Source: Paracoccus stylophorae (GTDB taxonomy: Bacteria; Pseudomonadota; Alphaproteobacteria; Rhodobacterales; Rhodobacteraceae). Taken from it: a stretch of DNA of 64,000 bases. How positions within the stretch are numbered: position 1 is the first letter of the stretch; each line of letters opens with the position of its first letter. Shown here piece after piece: positions 9,541-18,001 of the stretch. The stretch spans positions 467,501 through 531,500 of the forward strand of contig NZ_CP067134.1 in NCBI RefSeq assembly GCF_028553765.1, in the 5' to 3' direction. The translations under genes were made by a program, and so were the position numbers. The notes under the pieces are model-generated. The model was given only the letters and a program-made list of their open reading frames with translations. It did no database searches and was not told the DNA's origin.

Positions 9541-9560
9541 TGAACACTGGCATCTGTCCA
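9531..9560 (-). promoter_or_regulatory. Candidate glcB promoter
   Basis: On the minus strand TGGACA (-35) and TATACC (-10) are separated by 18 bases, giving a predicted transcription start near 9524 and a leader of about 30 bases before ATG 9493. The -10 hexamer is embedded in the palindrome at 9529-9540. Confidence 0.45.
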
Positions 9561-9954
9561 ATGGCGCGGGCAGGCGGCAGAAGAATTTTTCATCGTTGCG
9601 CCGTTGCGCGCACGGGCTGCGCGCGTTGCGTGGCGCAACGGGGCGGGTGCGGCGGGCATTTCGGCCAGCCTCTGCTGGCTTTTGCGCCGCACCGGGGATG
9701 CACTTTTGCGGCACAGCATGTGCACGGGACGGTCACAGCTTGCGGGCGTTGCGCGGGACCGGTTCTGGCGCAGGGGGCGCTGCCCCCCGGCCCTGCGGGC
9801 CGTCCCCCGGGATATTTGCGCACCGAAGACGGGCAGGGGCGCGGCATGCATCGTGCGGGTGCGTCCTGCGCGAGGCTGGACCGGAGGGGGTGTCGCGCCT
9901 ATGTCTGCGGGCGAGGCGGCTGCGCGATCCTGCGGGCGGCACCGGGACAGTGAC
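9561..9954. other. Intergenic region between glcB and the membrane-protein gene
   Basis: About 390 bases with no convincing gene. It has the region upstream of the glcB promoter, several short GCGC-rich inverted segments around 9596-9645, and one copy of the dispersed repeat (9773-9830). Reading frames crossing it (for example from 9604) are open only because of the high GC content and show no recognisable protein. Confidence 0.6.
9773..9830 (+). repeat. Dispersed intergenic element, copy A
   Basis: Hairpin GGGGGCGCTGCCCCC, a second hairpin GGCCC-TGC-GGGCC, then the core CCCCCGGGATATTTG and the tail CACCGAAGA. The same order occurs at 42291-42349 (plus), 49991-50053 (minus) and, with the second hairpin missing, 39705-39754 (minus). 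In every copy the core points toward the start of the next gene; here that gene begins at 9955. Confidence 0.8.
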
Positions 9955-10773
9955 ATGGGTGCAGAGACGGTCGAGGCGGCGCGGCGCGCGGCGGTTCAGG
10001 GCTTTGTGGCGACACGGTTCGGGCCGCGCGGCACGCTGCGGCTGCACCGGGCCGCGCTGGGTCTGGATCTGCTGCGCGCGCCGGTCAATGTCGCGCTGTC
10101 GCCGGTGTTCCTGCTGACCCGGATAGGGGCGTGGCTGGGCCGGCGGGCCGGGATGGATCGGATGGCCGGGTGGCTGGCGTCGCGGCGGGTGTTCCTGCCG
10201 TCGGATCTGGCGCGGCGGCTGGGCGACGATCTGACCGGGTTTCTGCGCGCGATGCAGGCGCAGGGTCTGGTTCCCCGGCTGCCAGAGGCCGATCTGCGCC
10301 GGGCGGTCGCGACCTATACCGAGACGCGCAACGCGGTGGCCGAGATCACCACCTCGGCCATCGTGCTGGTCGTCGGGCTGGGGCTGTTCGGGGCGACCAC
10401 GCCCGGCATCGTGTCGCTGGCCGGGCCGGTGGCGGGGATGCGCGCCGAGCGTCGGGCCATCGAGGAGTTCGCGCTGGGCAGCGGGCTGGGGCGGCTGTGG
10501 AACGGGGTGTTCCCGGCCGAGCCGGGCACCGCGCAGGTGGTGCTGACGGGGATCGTCCTGGCGGCGGGGGCGTCGGTCGTCACCGCCTTTGCGGGGCTGC
10601 TGGCGGACCCGGTGCAGCACTGGACCGGCATCCATCGCCGCCGGCTGATGCGGCTGCTGGCGCGGCTGGACCGGGGCGATGCGACGGCCGGGGTCGCGCG
10701 CGAGCATCTGGTGGCGCGCGGCGGCGATCTGGCGGATGCGGCGCTGACGCTGTGGCGCAGCCTGCGCGGCTGA
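9955..10773 (+). CDS. Membrane protein of unknown function
   Basis: A 272-residue protein that I do not recognise with certainty; it resembles uncharacterised Rhodobacteraceae proteins (possibly DUF6635, from memory). An amphipathic, Arg-rich N-terminal half (residues 1-125, with LHRAALGLDLLRAPVNVAL) is followed by two hydrophobic segments near residues 129-158 (SAIVLVVGLGLFG) and 193-215 (VVLTGIVLAAGASVVTAFAG). A charged cytoplasmic-looking tail ends the chain. Start ATG 9955 was chosen because upstream codons run through the repeat element; ACCGGGACAG precedes it, so the ribosome site is poor. The GC-rich composition and codon use match the neighbours. Confidence 0.6.
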   Translation: MGAETVEAARRAAVQGFVATRFGPRGTLRLHRAALGLDLLRAPVNVALSPVFLLTRIGAWLGRRAGMDRMAGWLASRRVFLPSDLARRLGDDLTGFLRAMQAQGLVPRLPEADLRRAVATYTETRNAVAEITTSAIVLVVGLGLFGATTPGIVSLAGPVAGMRAERRAIEEFALGSGLGRLWNGVFPAEPGTAQVVLTGIVLAAGASVVTAFAGLLADPVQHWTGIHRRRLMRLLARLDRGDATAGVAREHLVARGGDLADAALTLWRSLRG

Positions 10774-10780
10774 GGGCGCG

Positions 10781-10810
10781 TTGACAGCGATGTGCCGCGC
10801 TGGCTAGCCT
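10781..10810 (+). promoter_or_regulatory. Candidate promoter of the rhodanese gene
   Basis: TTGACA (perfect -35) and TAGCCT (weak -10) are 18 bases apart, just after the stop codon of the preceding gene and 30 bases before the rhodanese ATG at 10840. Confidence 0.4.
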
Positions 10811-10839
10811 GCGGTCAGGCAAGGGCGCGAGGAGGCGAC

Positions 10840-11235
10840 ATGGCCAAAGGTTTCAGGCAGATGCTGGACGAGGCCGATGCGCTGGTCGCGTCGGTCAGCG
10901 TCGAGGAGATGGCGCAGCGGACGGACGATCCGGCGCTGGTGATGGTCGATATCCGCGATCCGCGCGAACTGGAACGCGAGGGGATGATTCCGGGCGCGTT
11001 CCACGCGCCGCGCGGGATGCTGGAATTCTGGATCGACCCCGAAAGCCCGTATCACAAGCCGCGCTTTGCCCAGGATGCGGTGTTCGTGTTCTATTGCGCC
11101 TCGGGGTGGCGGTCGCTGCTGGCGGCGCGGCTGGCGCAGGAGATGGGGCTGAAGGCGCGCAGCCTGCGCGGCGGGTTTTCGGAATGGAAAGCGGCGGGGC
11201 AGCCGGTCGCCGCGCGCGAGGGAAAACGCGACTGA
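10840..11235 (+). CDS. Rhodanese-like domain protein
   Basis: A 131-residue single-domain rhodanese. After an about 25-residue helical lead (MLDEADALVASVSVEEM) comes MVDIRDPRELEREGMIPGAFHAPRGML, and the active-site loop YCASGWRS carries the catalytic cysteine followed by SLLAARLAQEMGLKA and LRGGFSEWKAAG. Such proteins transfer sulfane sulfur from thiosulfate or persulfides to acceptors; the actual substrate is not evident. GGAGG lies 7 bases before ATG 10840. It is transcribed toward aroQ, with 28 bases between the stops. Confidence 0.85.
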   Translation: MAKGFRQMLDEADALVASVSVEEMAQRTDDPALVMVDIRDPRELEREGMIPGAFHAPRGMLEFWIDPESPYHKPRFAQDAVFVFYCASGWRSLLAARLAQEMGLKARSLRGGFSEWKAAGQPVAAREGKRD

Positions 11236-11263
11236 GGGCGGGTCGCCGCGATGCGGGTGCGCG

Positions 11264-11698
11264 TCAGTCGCCGGTCAGCGCGACGATGTGGCGGATGGCG
11301 GCGGCGTAGCCCTGCGGTCCCAGCCCGGCGATCACGCCGTCCGCGCGCTGCGAGACGTAGGAATGGTGCCGGAACGCCTCGCGCCGGTGGACCTGGCTTA
11401 GATGCACCTCGATCACCGGGCCGTCGAAGGCGGTCAGCGCGTCGAGAATGGCGATCGAGCTGTGCGTCAGCGCGGCAGGGTTGATGACGATGCCGCAGGC
11501 CGATCCGCGCGCCTCGTGAATCCAGTCGACGATCTGGCCTTCCCAGTTCGATTGCCGGAACCGGACATCGTGGGTGTCGCCGGCGGCCTTGCGGCACAGC
11601 GTTTCGATGTCGGCCAGCGTCTGGTGGCCATAGATCGCCGGTTCGCGCTGTCCCAGAAGGTTGAGGTTGGGGCCGTTCAGCACGTGGATGGTCTTCAT
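11264..11698 (-). CDS. aroQ: 3-Dehydroquinate dehydratase, type II
   Basis: A 144-residue type II dehydroquinase of the shikimate pathway (3-dehydroquinate to 3-dehydroshikimate). It shows the family's opening [18 protein letters not shown] with the catalytic Tyr, the [17 protein letters not shown] segment, [17 protein letters not shown], and [20 protein letters not shown] with the catalytic His. Length is canonical. It follows proV on the same strand with a 108-base gap, so it may have its own promoter; AGGAAAGC precedes ATG 11698. Confidence 0.95.
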   Translation of the reverse strand: MKTIHVLNGPNLNLLGQREPAIYGHQTLADIETLCRKAAGDTHDVRFRQSNWEGQIVDWIHEARGSACGIVINPAALTHSSIAILDALTAFDGPVIEVHLSQVHRREAFRHHSYVSQRADGVIAGLGPQGYAAAIRHIVALTGD

Positions 11699-11806
11699 GG
11701 ATCAGCTTTCCTGGAGGGGCCGGACGGGGCCGATCCTAACCCGCCGGCGGCGCGCCTGTCAGCGGGAAACGCGCGGGCCGGGCCATCCGGTCAAGGCGGC
11801 GCGCAG

Positions 11807-12871
11807 TCAGGCGACCTGAACTTCGGGATCGACCTCTTCGCTGTCGTCGGGGGCGATCATTTCGGTCACGCATTTGCGCAGCGTGACCATGCCCAGATGC
11901 GCGCCGTCGCGGCCGACGATGTTGGCGCGGTTGGTGTCGGCGTTGGTCATGGCGCGCGCCGCCTCTTCCAGGAGGGTCGTCGCGGGCAGGCTGACGGCGG
12001 AATCGGTGCGTTCGCCCTTGCGCATGACGGTGCGGACGGTGATGACGTTGCCGCGCTTCACGTCGCGCACGAAGCTGCTGATATAGTCGTCGGCCGGGCG
12101 CAGCACGATCTGTTCGCCGGTGCCCTGCTGGATGATGCGGCCGTCGCGCAGGATGGCGATGCGGTCGCCCAGGCGCAACGCCTCGTCGAGATCGTGGGTG
12201 ATGAAGACGATGGTCTTTTTCAGTTCCGCCTGAAGGTCCAGCAGGACCGACTGCATGTCGGTGCGGATCAGCGGGTCCAGCGCCGAAAACGCCTCGTCCA
12301 TCAGCAGGATTTCGGGGTCGTTGGTCAGCGCGCGGGCTAGTCCCACGCGCTGCTGCATGCCGCCCGACAGCTGGTTGGGATAGCTTTCCTCGAACCCGTC
12401 AAGGCCCACGCGGCTGATCCAGCGGCGGGCGCGTTCGCCGGCTTCCCTGTCGGGGATGCCGCGGACGCGCAGCCCGTAGGTGGTGTTTTCCAGCACCGTG
12501 CGGTGCGGAAACAGCGCGAATTTCTGGAACACCATCGCGGTCTTTTCGCGGCGGAACTTGCGCAATTCGGTCTGCGACATCTGCACGATGTCGCGGCCTT
12601 CAAAGATCACCTCGCCGGCGGTGGGGTCGATCAGGCGGTTGATGTGGCGGATCAGCGTCGATTTGCCCGACCCCGAGAGCCCCATCACCACCTGGATGCG
12701 GCCCGCCGGGATGGTCATGGTGATGTCGTCCAGGGCCAGCACGTGGTTGTGCGCGGCCTTCAGTTCGTCCTTGGTAATGCCGGCCTTGACATCGGGCACA
12801 TGCGCCGCGCCGTTGGGGCCGAAGATCTTGTAGAGATTGCGGATGTCGATGTCGTGCTTCGCGTCAGCCAT
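11807..12871 (-). CDS. proV: Glycine betaine/proline-type ABC transporter ATP-binding protein
   Basis: A 354-residue ProV/OpuAA-type ATPase. It has the long N-terminal extension of this family (IRNLYKIFGPN ... VLALDDITMTI), Walker A GLSGSGKST, signature LSGGMQQRVGLARAL, Walker B LLMDEAFSALDP, and a C-terminal CBS-like regulatory region from about residue 270 (VRTVMRKGERTDSAVSLP). It powers import of a quaternary amine such as betaine or choline. The gene overlaps proW by 8 bases. The binding-protein gene upstream is interrupted (see 13848-14846), so the system may be non-functional as read. Confidence 0.9.
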   Translation of the reverse strand: MADAKHDIDIRNLYKIFGPNGAAHVPDVKAGITKDELKAAHNHVLALDDITMTIPAGRIQVVMGLSGSGKSTLIRHINRLIDPTAGEVIFEGRDIVQMSQTELRKFRREKTAMVFQKFALFPHRTVLENTTYGLRVRGIPDREAGERARRWISRVGLDGFEESYPNQLSGGMQQRVGLARALTNDPEILLMDEAFSALDPLIRTDMQSVLLDLQAELKKTIVFITHDLDEALRLGDRIAILRDGRIIQQGTGEQIVLRPADDYISSFVRDVKRGNVITVRTVMRKGERTDSAVSLPATTLLEEAARAMTNADTNRANIVGRDGAHLGMVTLRKCVTEMIAPDDSEEVDPEVQVA

Positions 12872-13748
12872 GCACGGCCTCCAGATGTCGTTGCAGACGC
12901 TTGCCGTAAGCCTGGGTGGCGCGGTCGAAGATGATGGCGATGGCGACGATGGCCAGCCCGTTCATCACGCCCAGGGTGAAATACTGGTTGTTGATCGCCT
13001 GCAAGACCGGCTGGCCCAGCCCGCGCACCCCGATCATCGAGGCGACGACGACCATTGCAAGGCTCATCATGATGGTCTGGTTCACGCCGGCCATGATCGT
13101 GGGCAGCGCCAGCGGCAGCTGCACGTCCTTCAGCTTCTGCCTTGGGTTCGAGCCGAACGCCTCGGCCGCCTCGAGCACGTCGGCGGGGACCTGGCGGATG
13201 CCCAGATTGGTCAGGCGGATGATCGGCGGCACGGCATAGATCACCACCGCGATCACGCCGGGCACCTTGCCCAGCCCGAAGATCATCACCACCGGGATCA
13301 GATAGACGAAGCTGGGCATCGTCTGCATCATGTCGAGGATCGGCGTGACCAGCTGGTTGGCGCGGTCCGAGCGGGCCATCAGGATGCCCACCGGAATGCC
13401 GATCACCACCCCGATCAGCGTGCAGACCGCGACCATGGCGATGGTGCGCATCGTGTCTTCCCACATCCCGAAGAACCCGATCAGCAGCAGCGCGATCACC
13501 GTGCCGGTCACGATCTTCCAGCTTCGGCTGAGGCCCCAGACAAGTCCGGCCAGCGCCGCCAGCACCAGAATCCACGGGCTGTCGATCAGCAGGTTCTCGA
13601 TGAAGACCAGCAGCACCTGGATCGGGTGAAAGATCGCCTCCAGCGTTTCGCCGTAGGCGCGGGTGAAGTCGCGAAAGCCGCTGTCGATGGCGATGCGCAT
13701 GTTGCGCAGGTCGCCGCGGCCGAGAGAGGGAAATTCGATCAGGTCCAT
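12864..13748 (-). CDS. proW: Glycine betaine/proline-type ABC transporter permease
   Basis: A 294-residue inner membrane permease of the ProW/OpuAB type. An N-terminal periplasmic/amphipathic part of about 45 residues precedes hydrophobic segments from about residue 60 onward. The coupling loop EAAEAFGSNPRQKLKDVQLP (EAA-like) is around residues 193-212, and GQPVLQAI follows. It pairs with proV (8-base overlap) and is separated from proX by a 99-base spacer holding a strong hairpin. Length is typical. Confidence 0.9.
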   Translation of the reverse strand: MDLIEFPSLGRGDLRNMRIAIDSGFRDFTRAYGETLEAIFHPIQVLLVFIENLLIDSPWILVLAALAGLVWGLSRSWKIVTGTVIALLLIGFFGMWEDTMRTIAMVAVCTLIGVVIGIPVGILMARSDRANQLVTPILDMMQTMPSFVYLIPVVMIFGLGKVPGVIAVVIYAVPPIIRLTNLGIRQVPADVLEAAEAFGSNPRQKLKDVQLPLALPTIMAGVNQTIMMSLAMVVVASMIGVRGLGQPVLQAINNQYFTLGVMNGLAIVAIAIIFDRATQAYGKRLQRHLEAVHG

Positions 13749-13800
13749 CGGTCTTCTTCTTTGTCAGGAGGCCGGGTCTTTGTCAGGGCGCCCGGCGGTC

Positions 13801-13832
13801 GCGGCGCGCGCAGGCATCGGCACGCGCGCCGC
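13801..13832 (-). other. Strong hairpin between proX and proW
   Basis: GCGGCGCGCG and CGCGCGCCGC form a perfect 10-bp stem around a 12-base loop, 16 bases after the proX stop on the transcript, with no T-run. In binding-protein-first ABC operons such intercistronic hairpins commonly protect the upstream mRNA from 3' exonucleases and lower permease output; that role is inferred here. An 11-base direct repeat (TCTTTGTCAGG, plus strand) occurs at 13758 and 13777 in the same spacer. Confidence 0.55.
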
Positions 13833-13847
13833 CGATCCGGGCCGGTG

Positions 13848-14846
13848 TCAGAGCGCTTCCTTGACCTTTTCGGCCACGTCCTCGCTGACCCATTCGGACC
13901 AGATTTCAGGCTGGTTTTCGAGGAAGTAATACGCCCCGTCCTCGTTCGTGGCCTGGTTTTCGCCCATCCACGCCAGAAGGCCGTTCACGGTCTCGTTCGA
14001 CCAGGCGCGCTTGCCCAGGTAATCCATCGTGACCGCGTTGTTGTCGGCGAATTCCTTGGTCACGGCGGTGAACACGTCCGAACGCGGCCATTCGTTCAGT
14101 TCCGGATCGGGGCAGTTGTTGACCACGGTGCAGTTGTCCCACCGTTCGCGGTCGTGTTCCACGCCCAGGTCCAGCCGGGTCATGTCGTATTTGCCCAGGA
14201 TCGCGGTCGGGGCCCAGTAATAGCCCAGCCAGCCTTCCTCGCGGTTGAAGGCGCGGGCGATCGAGCCGTCAAGACCGGCGGCCGAGCCGGGATCGACCAG
14301 TTCGAACCCCTTTTCCTCGCCGTTCAGGGCGCGGAACTGGTTCTGGGTGATGATCTGGCAGGCCCAGCCCGAGGGGCAGCTGAAGAACGCGCCCTTGCTG
14401 CTGTCCTCGGCGCCGGGGAACAGGTCGGGATTGGCCAACGCATCCTCGATGGTGGTGATGTTGTGTTCCTCGGACAGCCAGGTCGGCACCCAGAACCCCT
14501 CGACCCCGCCATCGTGCAGGATTTCCGAGGCGATGACGATGCGGCCCTCTTCCACGGCGGCATCCAGCGCGATCTTGACCGCGTTCACCCACAATTCGGG
14601 CGCGACATCGGGTTCGCCCTTTTCGTTCATCGAGGTGAAGGTCGGCACGGTGTCGCCGGTCACAAGCGCGACGTCGCAGCCATACCCCTCTTCCAGGATG
14701 ATCTTGTCGACCCAGGCGGCCAGTCCGGCCGAGGCCTAGTTCATTTCGGCGATGCTGAGGCTGCCGCAATCCCCGTCGGCGGCGAAGGCGGCGGGTGCCG
14801 CCAGGAAAAATCCAAGACAGGCGAGTGCTGGTTTCAGCTTGTTCAT
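13848..14846 (-). pseudogene. proX: Glycine betaine/proline-type ABC substrate-binding protein with in-frame TAG
   Basis: The frame from ATG 14846 to the stop at 13848 encodes a complete ProX-type binding protein of 332 codons, except for an amber codon at 14738-14736. Upstream of it are a good signal peptide (LACLGFFLAAPAAFAA) and CGSLSIAEMN; downstream the same frame continues ASAGLAAWVDKIILEEGYGC and runs intact to the end. In homologues of this family the interrupted position is normally tryptophan (AEMNWASA), so one G-to-A change turning TGG into TAG explains it. AGGGAG precedes the ATG. Without readthrough or suppression only a 36-residue secreted stub is made. It could also be a sequencing error; nothing else in the gene is damaged. 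Confidence 0.82.
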
Positions 14847-14854
14847 GAGACTCC

Positions 14855-14890
14855 CTTTCGTTTCTTGTCGGGCTTTCGTTTCTTGTCGGG
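14855..14890. repeat. Perfect 18-bp tandem duplication in the proX leader
   Basis: CTTTCGTTTCTTGTCGGG occurs twice back to back, immediately upstream of the proX ribosome site on the transcript. It reads as a recent slippage duplication. Confidence 0.85.
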
Positions 14891-14955
14891 TGCAGGGCGC
14901 AGGACCCCGCGATCGGCCGGACCGATGCCGACCGCAAGCACGCAAGCTTGACAAA

Positions 14956-14984
14956 ACCATAAAGCACTGTTCTGCCGATGTCAC
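14956..14984 (-). promoter_or_regulatory. Candidate promoter of the proXWV operon
   Basis: On the minus strand GTGACA and TATGGT are separated by 17 bases, about 100 bases upstream of the proX start. The surrounding 14940-15050 stretch is clearly AT-rich compared with the flanks, as expected for a promoter region. Confidence 0.4.
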
Positions 14985-15084
14985 ACATTCGCGACAGAGT
15001 ATTTGCAAATTATTGTTATCTATTGAGTTTTGTTAGCCGCTTGGCGCGAAATGCGACACGGGGTCCGCGGCGCGCGCGCCCGGT

Positions 15085-16578
15085 TCAGGCCGGATCCGGC
15101 ACGATCTTTCGGCGCGACAGCCACAGCGACAGGCCCAGAAATGCCGCCGTCAGCGCATAGATCGCCAGCGCGATGGGGCTTTGCAGCAGGATGGTGAAGT
15201 CCCCGCCCGAGATCGACAGCGCCCGGCGCAGGTTGTTTTCCATGTCCATGCCCAGAAGCAGGCCCAGCACCACCGGCACCAGCGAGAAATCCAGCTTGCG
15301 CAGAACGAAGCCCAGGATGCCGAAGCCGACCATAACCATCAGGTCGAAAGCCGCATGGGTGATCGCATAGACGCCCAGATAGCTGATCGCGACGACCAGC
15401 GGCATCAGCCCCCAGGCGGGCAGGCCCAGGACGCGGGTGAACAGGCCGATCAGCGGCAGATTCAGGATCAGCAGCACGAAATTGGCCAGATACAACGCCG
15501 CGACCAGACCCCAGACCAGATCCGGGCTGCGGGTGAACAGCAGCGGTCCGGGCTGGATGTTGAGCGAGATCAGCATCGCCAGCATCACCGCCGTGGTGCC
15601 CGATCCCGGCACGCCCAGGGTCAGCATCGGGATCAGCGCCCCGCCGCTGGCGGCGTTGTTGCCGGCCTCGGGGGCGGCGACGCCGCGCGGATCGCCGGTG
15701 CCGAACGTGCCCTTGTCGCTGATCCGCTTTTCGAAGCTGTAGGACATCACCGCGCCCAGCGACGCGCCCGCGCCGGGCAGGATGCCGGCGACAAAGCCGA
15801 TCAGCGATCCGCGCAGCGACGCGCCCAGCCCCTCGCGCAGGCGCGACAGGCGCGGGAACACGCGGCCGGGCGGGACCAGCCCGCCGCCATGCGATCTTTC
15901 CTCGCAGAAGAACAGGATCTCCGAGATGGCGAACAGCCCGACCAGCGCCACGATGGGATCGAACCCGTCATACAGATTGAAGCTGCCAAAGGTATAGCGC
16001 GCCACCCCGGTCGAGGGGTCCAGCCCGACCGTGCCCAGCATCAGCCCCAGCAGCGCCGCCAGCAGCGTCTTGCGCGGGTCGGTGCCGGTGATGCCGCCGA
16101 TGGTGGCGAAGGCCATCACATACAGCGCGAAATAATCCGCCGGCCCGAAATAGATCGCCGCCTTGGCCAGCATCGGCGCGAACAGCGTCAGCCCGATGGT
16201 GGCCAGCGTCGCGCCGATGAACGAGGCCACGCCCGATATCGCCAGCGCGTCGGCGGCCTGACCCTTCTTCGCCATCGGATAGCCGTCCAGCGTGGTCATG
16301 ATCGCCGGCTCGTCGCCCGGGATGTTCAGCAGGATGGCGCTGATGCGGCCGCCATACATGCAGCCGTAATAGACCGCCGACAGCAGGATCATCGACGATG
16401 TCGCGTCCAGCCCGAAGGCGAAGGTCAGCGGGATCAGGATCGCCACGCCGTTGACCGGCCCCAGCCCCGGCAGCGCGCCTATCAGCGTGCCCACGAAGCA
16501 GCCGCCGAAGATCAGCGCCAGGTTGATCGGCAGCACGGCCACGGCAAAGCCCGACCCCAGCGCGGACAGCGTCTCCAT
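15085..16578 (-). CDS. tctA: Tripartite tricarboxylate transporter, large permease TctA
   Basis: A 497-residue polytopic membrane protein of the TctA family, the 12-TM channel of TTT transporters. It shows the characteristic GCFVGTLIGALPGLGPVNG at residues about 26-44, the second glycine-rich loop GFVAGILPGAGASLGAVMSYSFEK near 258, and LTLGVPGSGTTAVML. It moves carboxylates (citrate, tartrate, branched dicarboxylates) with the TctC binding protein and TctB. One base separates its start from the tctB stop. Its place beside a GntR regulator and CoA-ester enzymes suggests a dicarboxylate substrate. Confidence 0.93.
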   Translation of the reverse strand: METLSALGSGFAVAVLPINLALIFGGCFVGTLIGALPGLGPVNGVAILIPLTFAFGLDATSSMILLSAVYYGCMYGGRISAILLNIPGDEPAIMTTLDGYPMAKKGQAADALAISGVASFIGATLATIGLTLFAPMLAKAAIYFGPADYFALYVMAFATIGGITGTDPRKTLLAALLGLMLGTVGLDPSTGVARYTFGSFNLYDGFDPIVALVGLFAISEILFFCEERSHGGGLVPPGRVFPRLSRLREGLGASLRGSLIGFVAGILPGAGASLGAVMSYSFEKRISDKGTFGTGDPRGVAAPEAGNNAASGGALIPMLTLGVPGSGTTAVMLAMLISLNIQPGPLLFTRSPDLVWGLVAALYLANFVLLILNLPLIGLFTRVLGLPAWGLMPLVVAISYLGVYAITHAAFDLMVMVGFGILGFVLRKLDFSLVPVVLGLLLGMDMENNLRRALSISGGDFTILLQSPIALAIYALTAAFLGLSLWLSRRKIVPDPA

Positions 16579-16579
16579 C

Positions 16580-17011
16580 CTAGCCGAACCATGTCCCGAC
16601 CAGCGGCAGCGGCAGGCCCATGGCGCGGTCGAACAGAAGATACAGCCCCGGCGCCGCCAGCGCGGCGGTCAGCACCCCGGCCAGGGTCGGCGCGCCCATC
16701 AGCAGCGCCAGCCCCAGGATCGCGACGAAGCTGGTCGGCACGAAGCCCAGCGGCTCCAGCATCAGCGCGTAAAAGACCAGCAGCCCGACGGCCACGGCCT
16801 GCCGCGCCAGCGCCGCCGGGCCGGCCCAGACGGCGTTGTGCCGGGGCCAGATCAGCAGCGTCAGGCCCAGAATGACCGCCGGTATGCCGACGACGCGCGG
16901 AAAGATCGCAGGCCCCAGCGGATCGCCGAAGCCTGCGACATATCCCGCCGACAGCCACACATAGGCGGTCGCCAGCAGGACGAAGAACAGACCGGCAAGC
17001 CGGTCGGTCAC
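16580..17011 (-). CDS. tctB: Tripartite tricarboxylate transporter, small permease TctB
   Basis: A 143-residue membrane protein with about four hydrophobic segments (LAGLFFVLLATAYVW, VVGIPAVILGLTLLIW, AVAVGLLVFYALML, PTLAGVLTAALAAPGLYLL). GDPLGPAIFPRVVG near residues 29-42 is the typical TctB entry motif. It lies between tctC (ATGA overlap at 17008-17011) and tctA, in the standard order C-B-A. Confidence 0.9.
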   Translation of the reverse strand: MTDRLAGLFFVLLATAYVWLSAGYVAGFGDPLGPAIFPRVVGIPAVILGLTLLIWPRHNAVWAGPAALARQAVAVGLLVFYALMLEPLGFVPTSFVAILGLALLMGAPTLAGVLTAALAAPGLYLLFDRAMGLPLPLVGTWFG

Positions 17012-17973
17012 TGAATGACCCCGATCCGGCGCGAGATGTCGGCCATCTGCTGTTCCTGCTGGGCGACATAGGCGCTGAATTCCTCGCCGCCGCGCCAGAT
17101 CGGCTCCAGCCCGTGCGACTTGGCGGTTTCCTGCCAGCCGTCGGATTCATACAGTTTTTGCAGCCTGTCCACCCAGGTCGCATAGGCCTCGTCGCTGACC
17201 TCGCCGCCGGTATAGAAGCCGCGCCAGTTATAGCCGGTCACGTCATAGCCCTGCGCCTTCGCGGTCGGCAGGTCGGGGAAGGCCGAGATCGGGTCGTCCG
17301 ACAGGACCGCCAGCACCCGGATGTCGCCGGATTCGACAAAGCCCTTGATCTCGCCCAGATCGGTCGAGACGAGGCCGACCTGTCCGCCCATCATCTGCGT
17401 GACCGCCGGGCTGCCGCCGTCGAACTGCACCCAGCGGATCTGGGACAGATCCTCGATCCCGCCTTCCTGCGCCAGCATCATCAGCCGGATATGGTCCCAG
17501 CCGCCCGCCCCGGTCGAGCCGGCGGTGACGACCGAGGCCGGGTCTTGCTTCATCGCCGCCAGCACATCGTCCAGCGACTGGAACGGGCTGTCCTTTGCCA
17601 CGGCGATCACGCCCACATCGGCGCCCAGCATCCCCAGCCAGCGCATCGTGTCAATGTCCGAGGGGTATTTGCCCTGCGCGATCTGGGTGACGCCGACGGT
17701 CGAGGTGGCGACCAGCAATTCGGGATCGTCGGCGCGCTTGCCGGCGACATTGGCCCAGGCCACGGCGCCGACGCCGCCGGGCATGTTCGTCACCTGCACG
17801 TTGCCCTCGACCAGGCCTTCCTGCGACAGCAGGCGCCCGACCTCGCGGCAGGTAAAGTCCCAGCCGCCGCCGGGATCGGCGGGGGCGATGCATTCGGCCG
17901 CGGTGGCGGGCAGCGCCAGCAGCATGGCGGCGGCGGCACAGGCCGCCTTCAGACCGTTCAGTTTCCGGATCAT
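17008..17973 (-). CDS. tctC: Tripartite tricarboxylate transporter substrate-binding protein TctC
   Basis: A 321-residue periplasmic receptor of the Bug/TctC family. Signal peptide LKAACAAAAMLLALPATAA is cleaved before ECIAPADPGGGWDFTCR, which carries the PGGGWD carboxylate-binding motif of the TctC branch. Later come NMPGGVGAVAWANVAG and TAGSTGAGGWDHIRL, also typical. The start is ATG 17973 behind GGGAGGAAAAGG; an earlier in-frame GTG/ATG-type start at 18069 overlaps the regulator gene and is less likely. First gene of the tctCBA operon, just downstream of gntR on the same strand (28 bases), so the two may be co-transcribed. Confidence 0.92.
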   Translation of the reverse strand: MIRKLNGLKAACAAAAMLLALPATAAECIAPADPGGGWDFTCREVGRLLSQEGLVEGNVQVTNMPGGVGAVAWANVAGKRADDPELLVATSTVGVTQIAQGKYPSDIDTMRWLGMLGADVGVIAVAKDSPFQSLDDVLAAMKQDPASVVTAGSTGAGGWDHIRLMMLAQEGGIEDLSQIRWVQFDGGSPAVTQMMGGQVGLVSTDLGEIKGFVESGDIRVLAVLSDDPISAFPDLPTAKAQGYDVTGYNWRGFYTGGEVSDEAYATWVDRLQKLYESDGWQETAKSHGLEPIWRGGEEFSAYVAQQEQQMADISRRIGVIQ

Positions 17974-18001
17974 CCTTTTCCTCCCTGGATTGCGGATTTC
18001 T

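Noticed and set aside
7334..10117. A 927-codon open frame antisense to glcB
   Set aside because: Mirrors the malate synthase gene, whose family motifs are all present on the other strand.
14736..15008. A separate 90-residue gene upstream of the betaine transporter
   Set aside because: Its second half is the proX signal peptide and N-terminus, in frame with the rest of proX; it ends only because of the amber codon.
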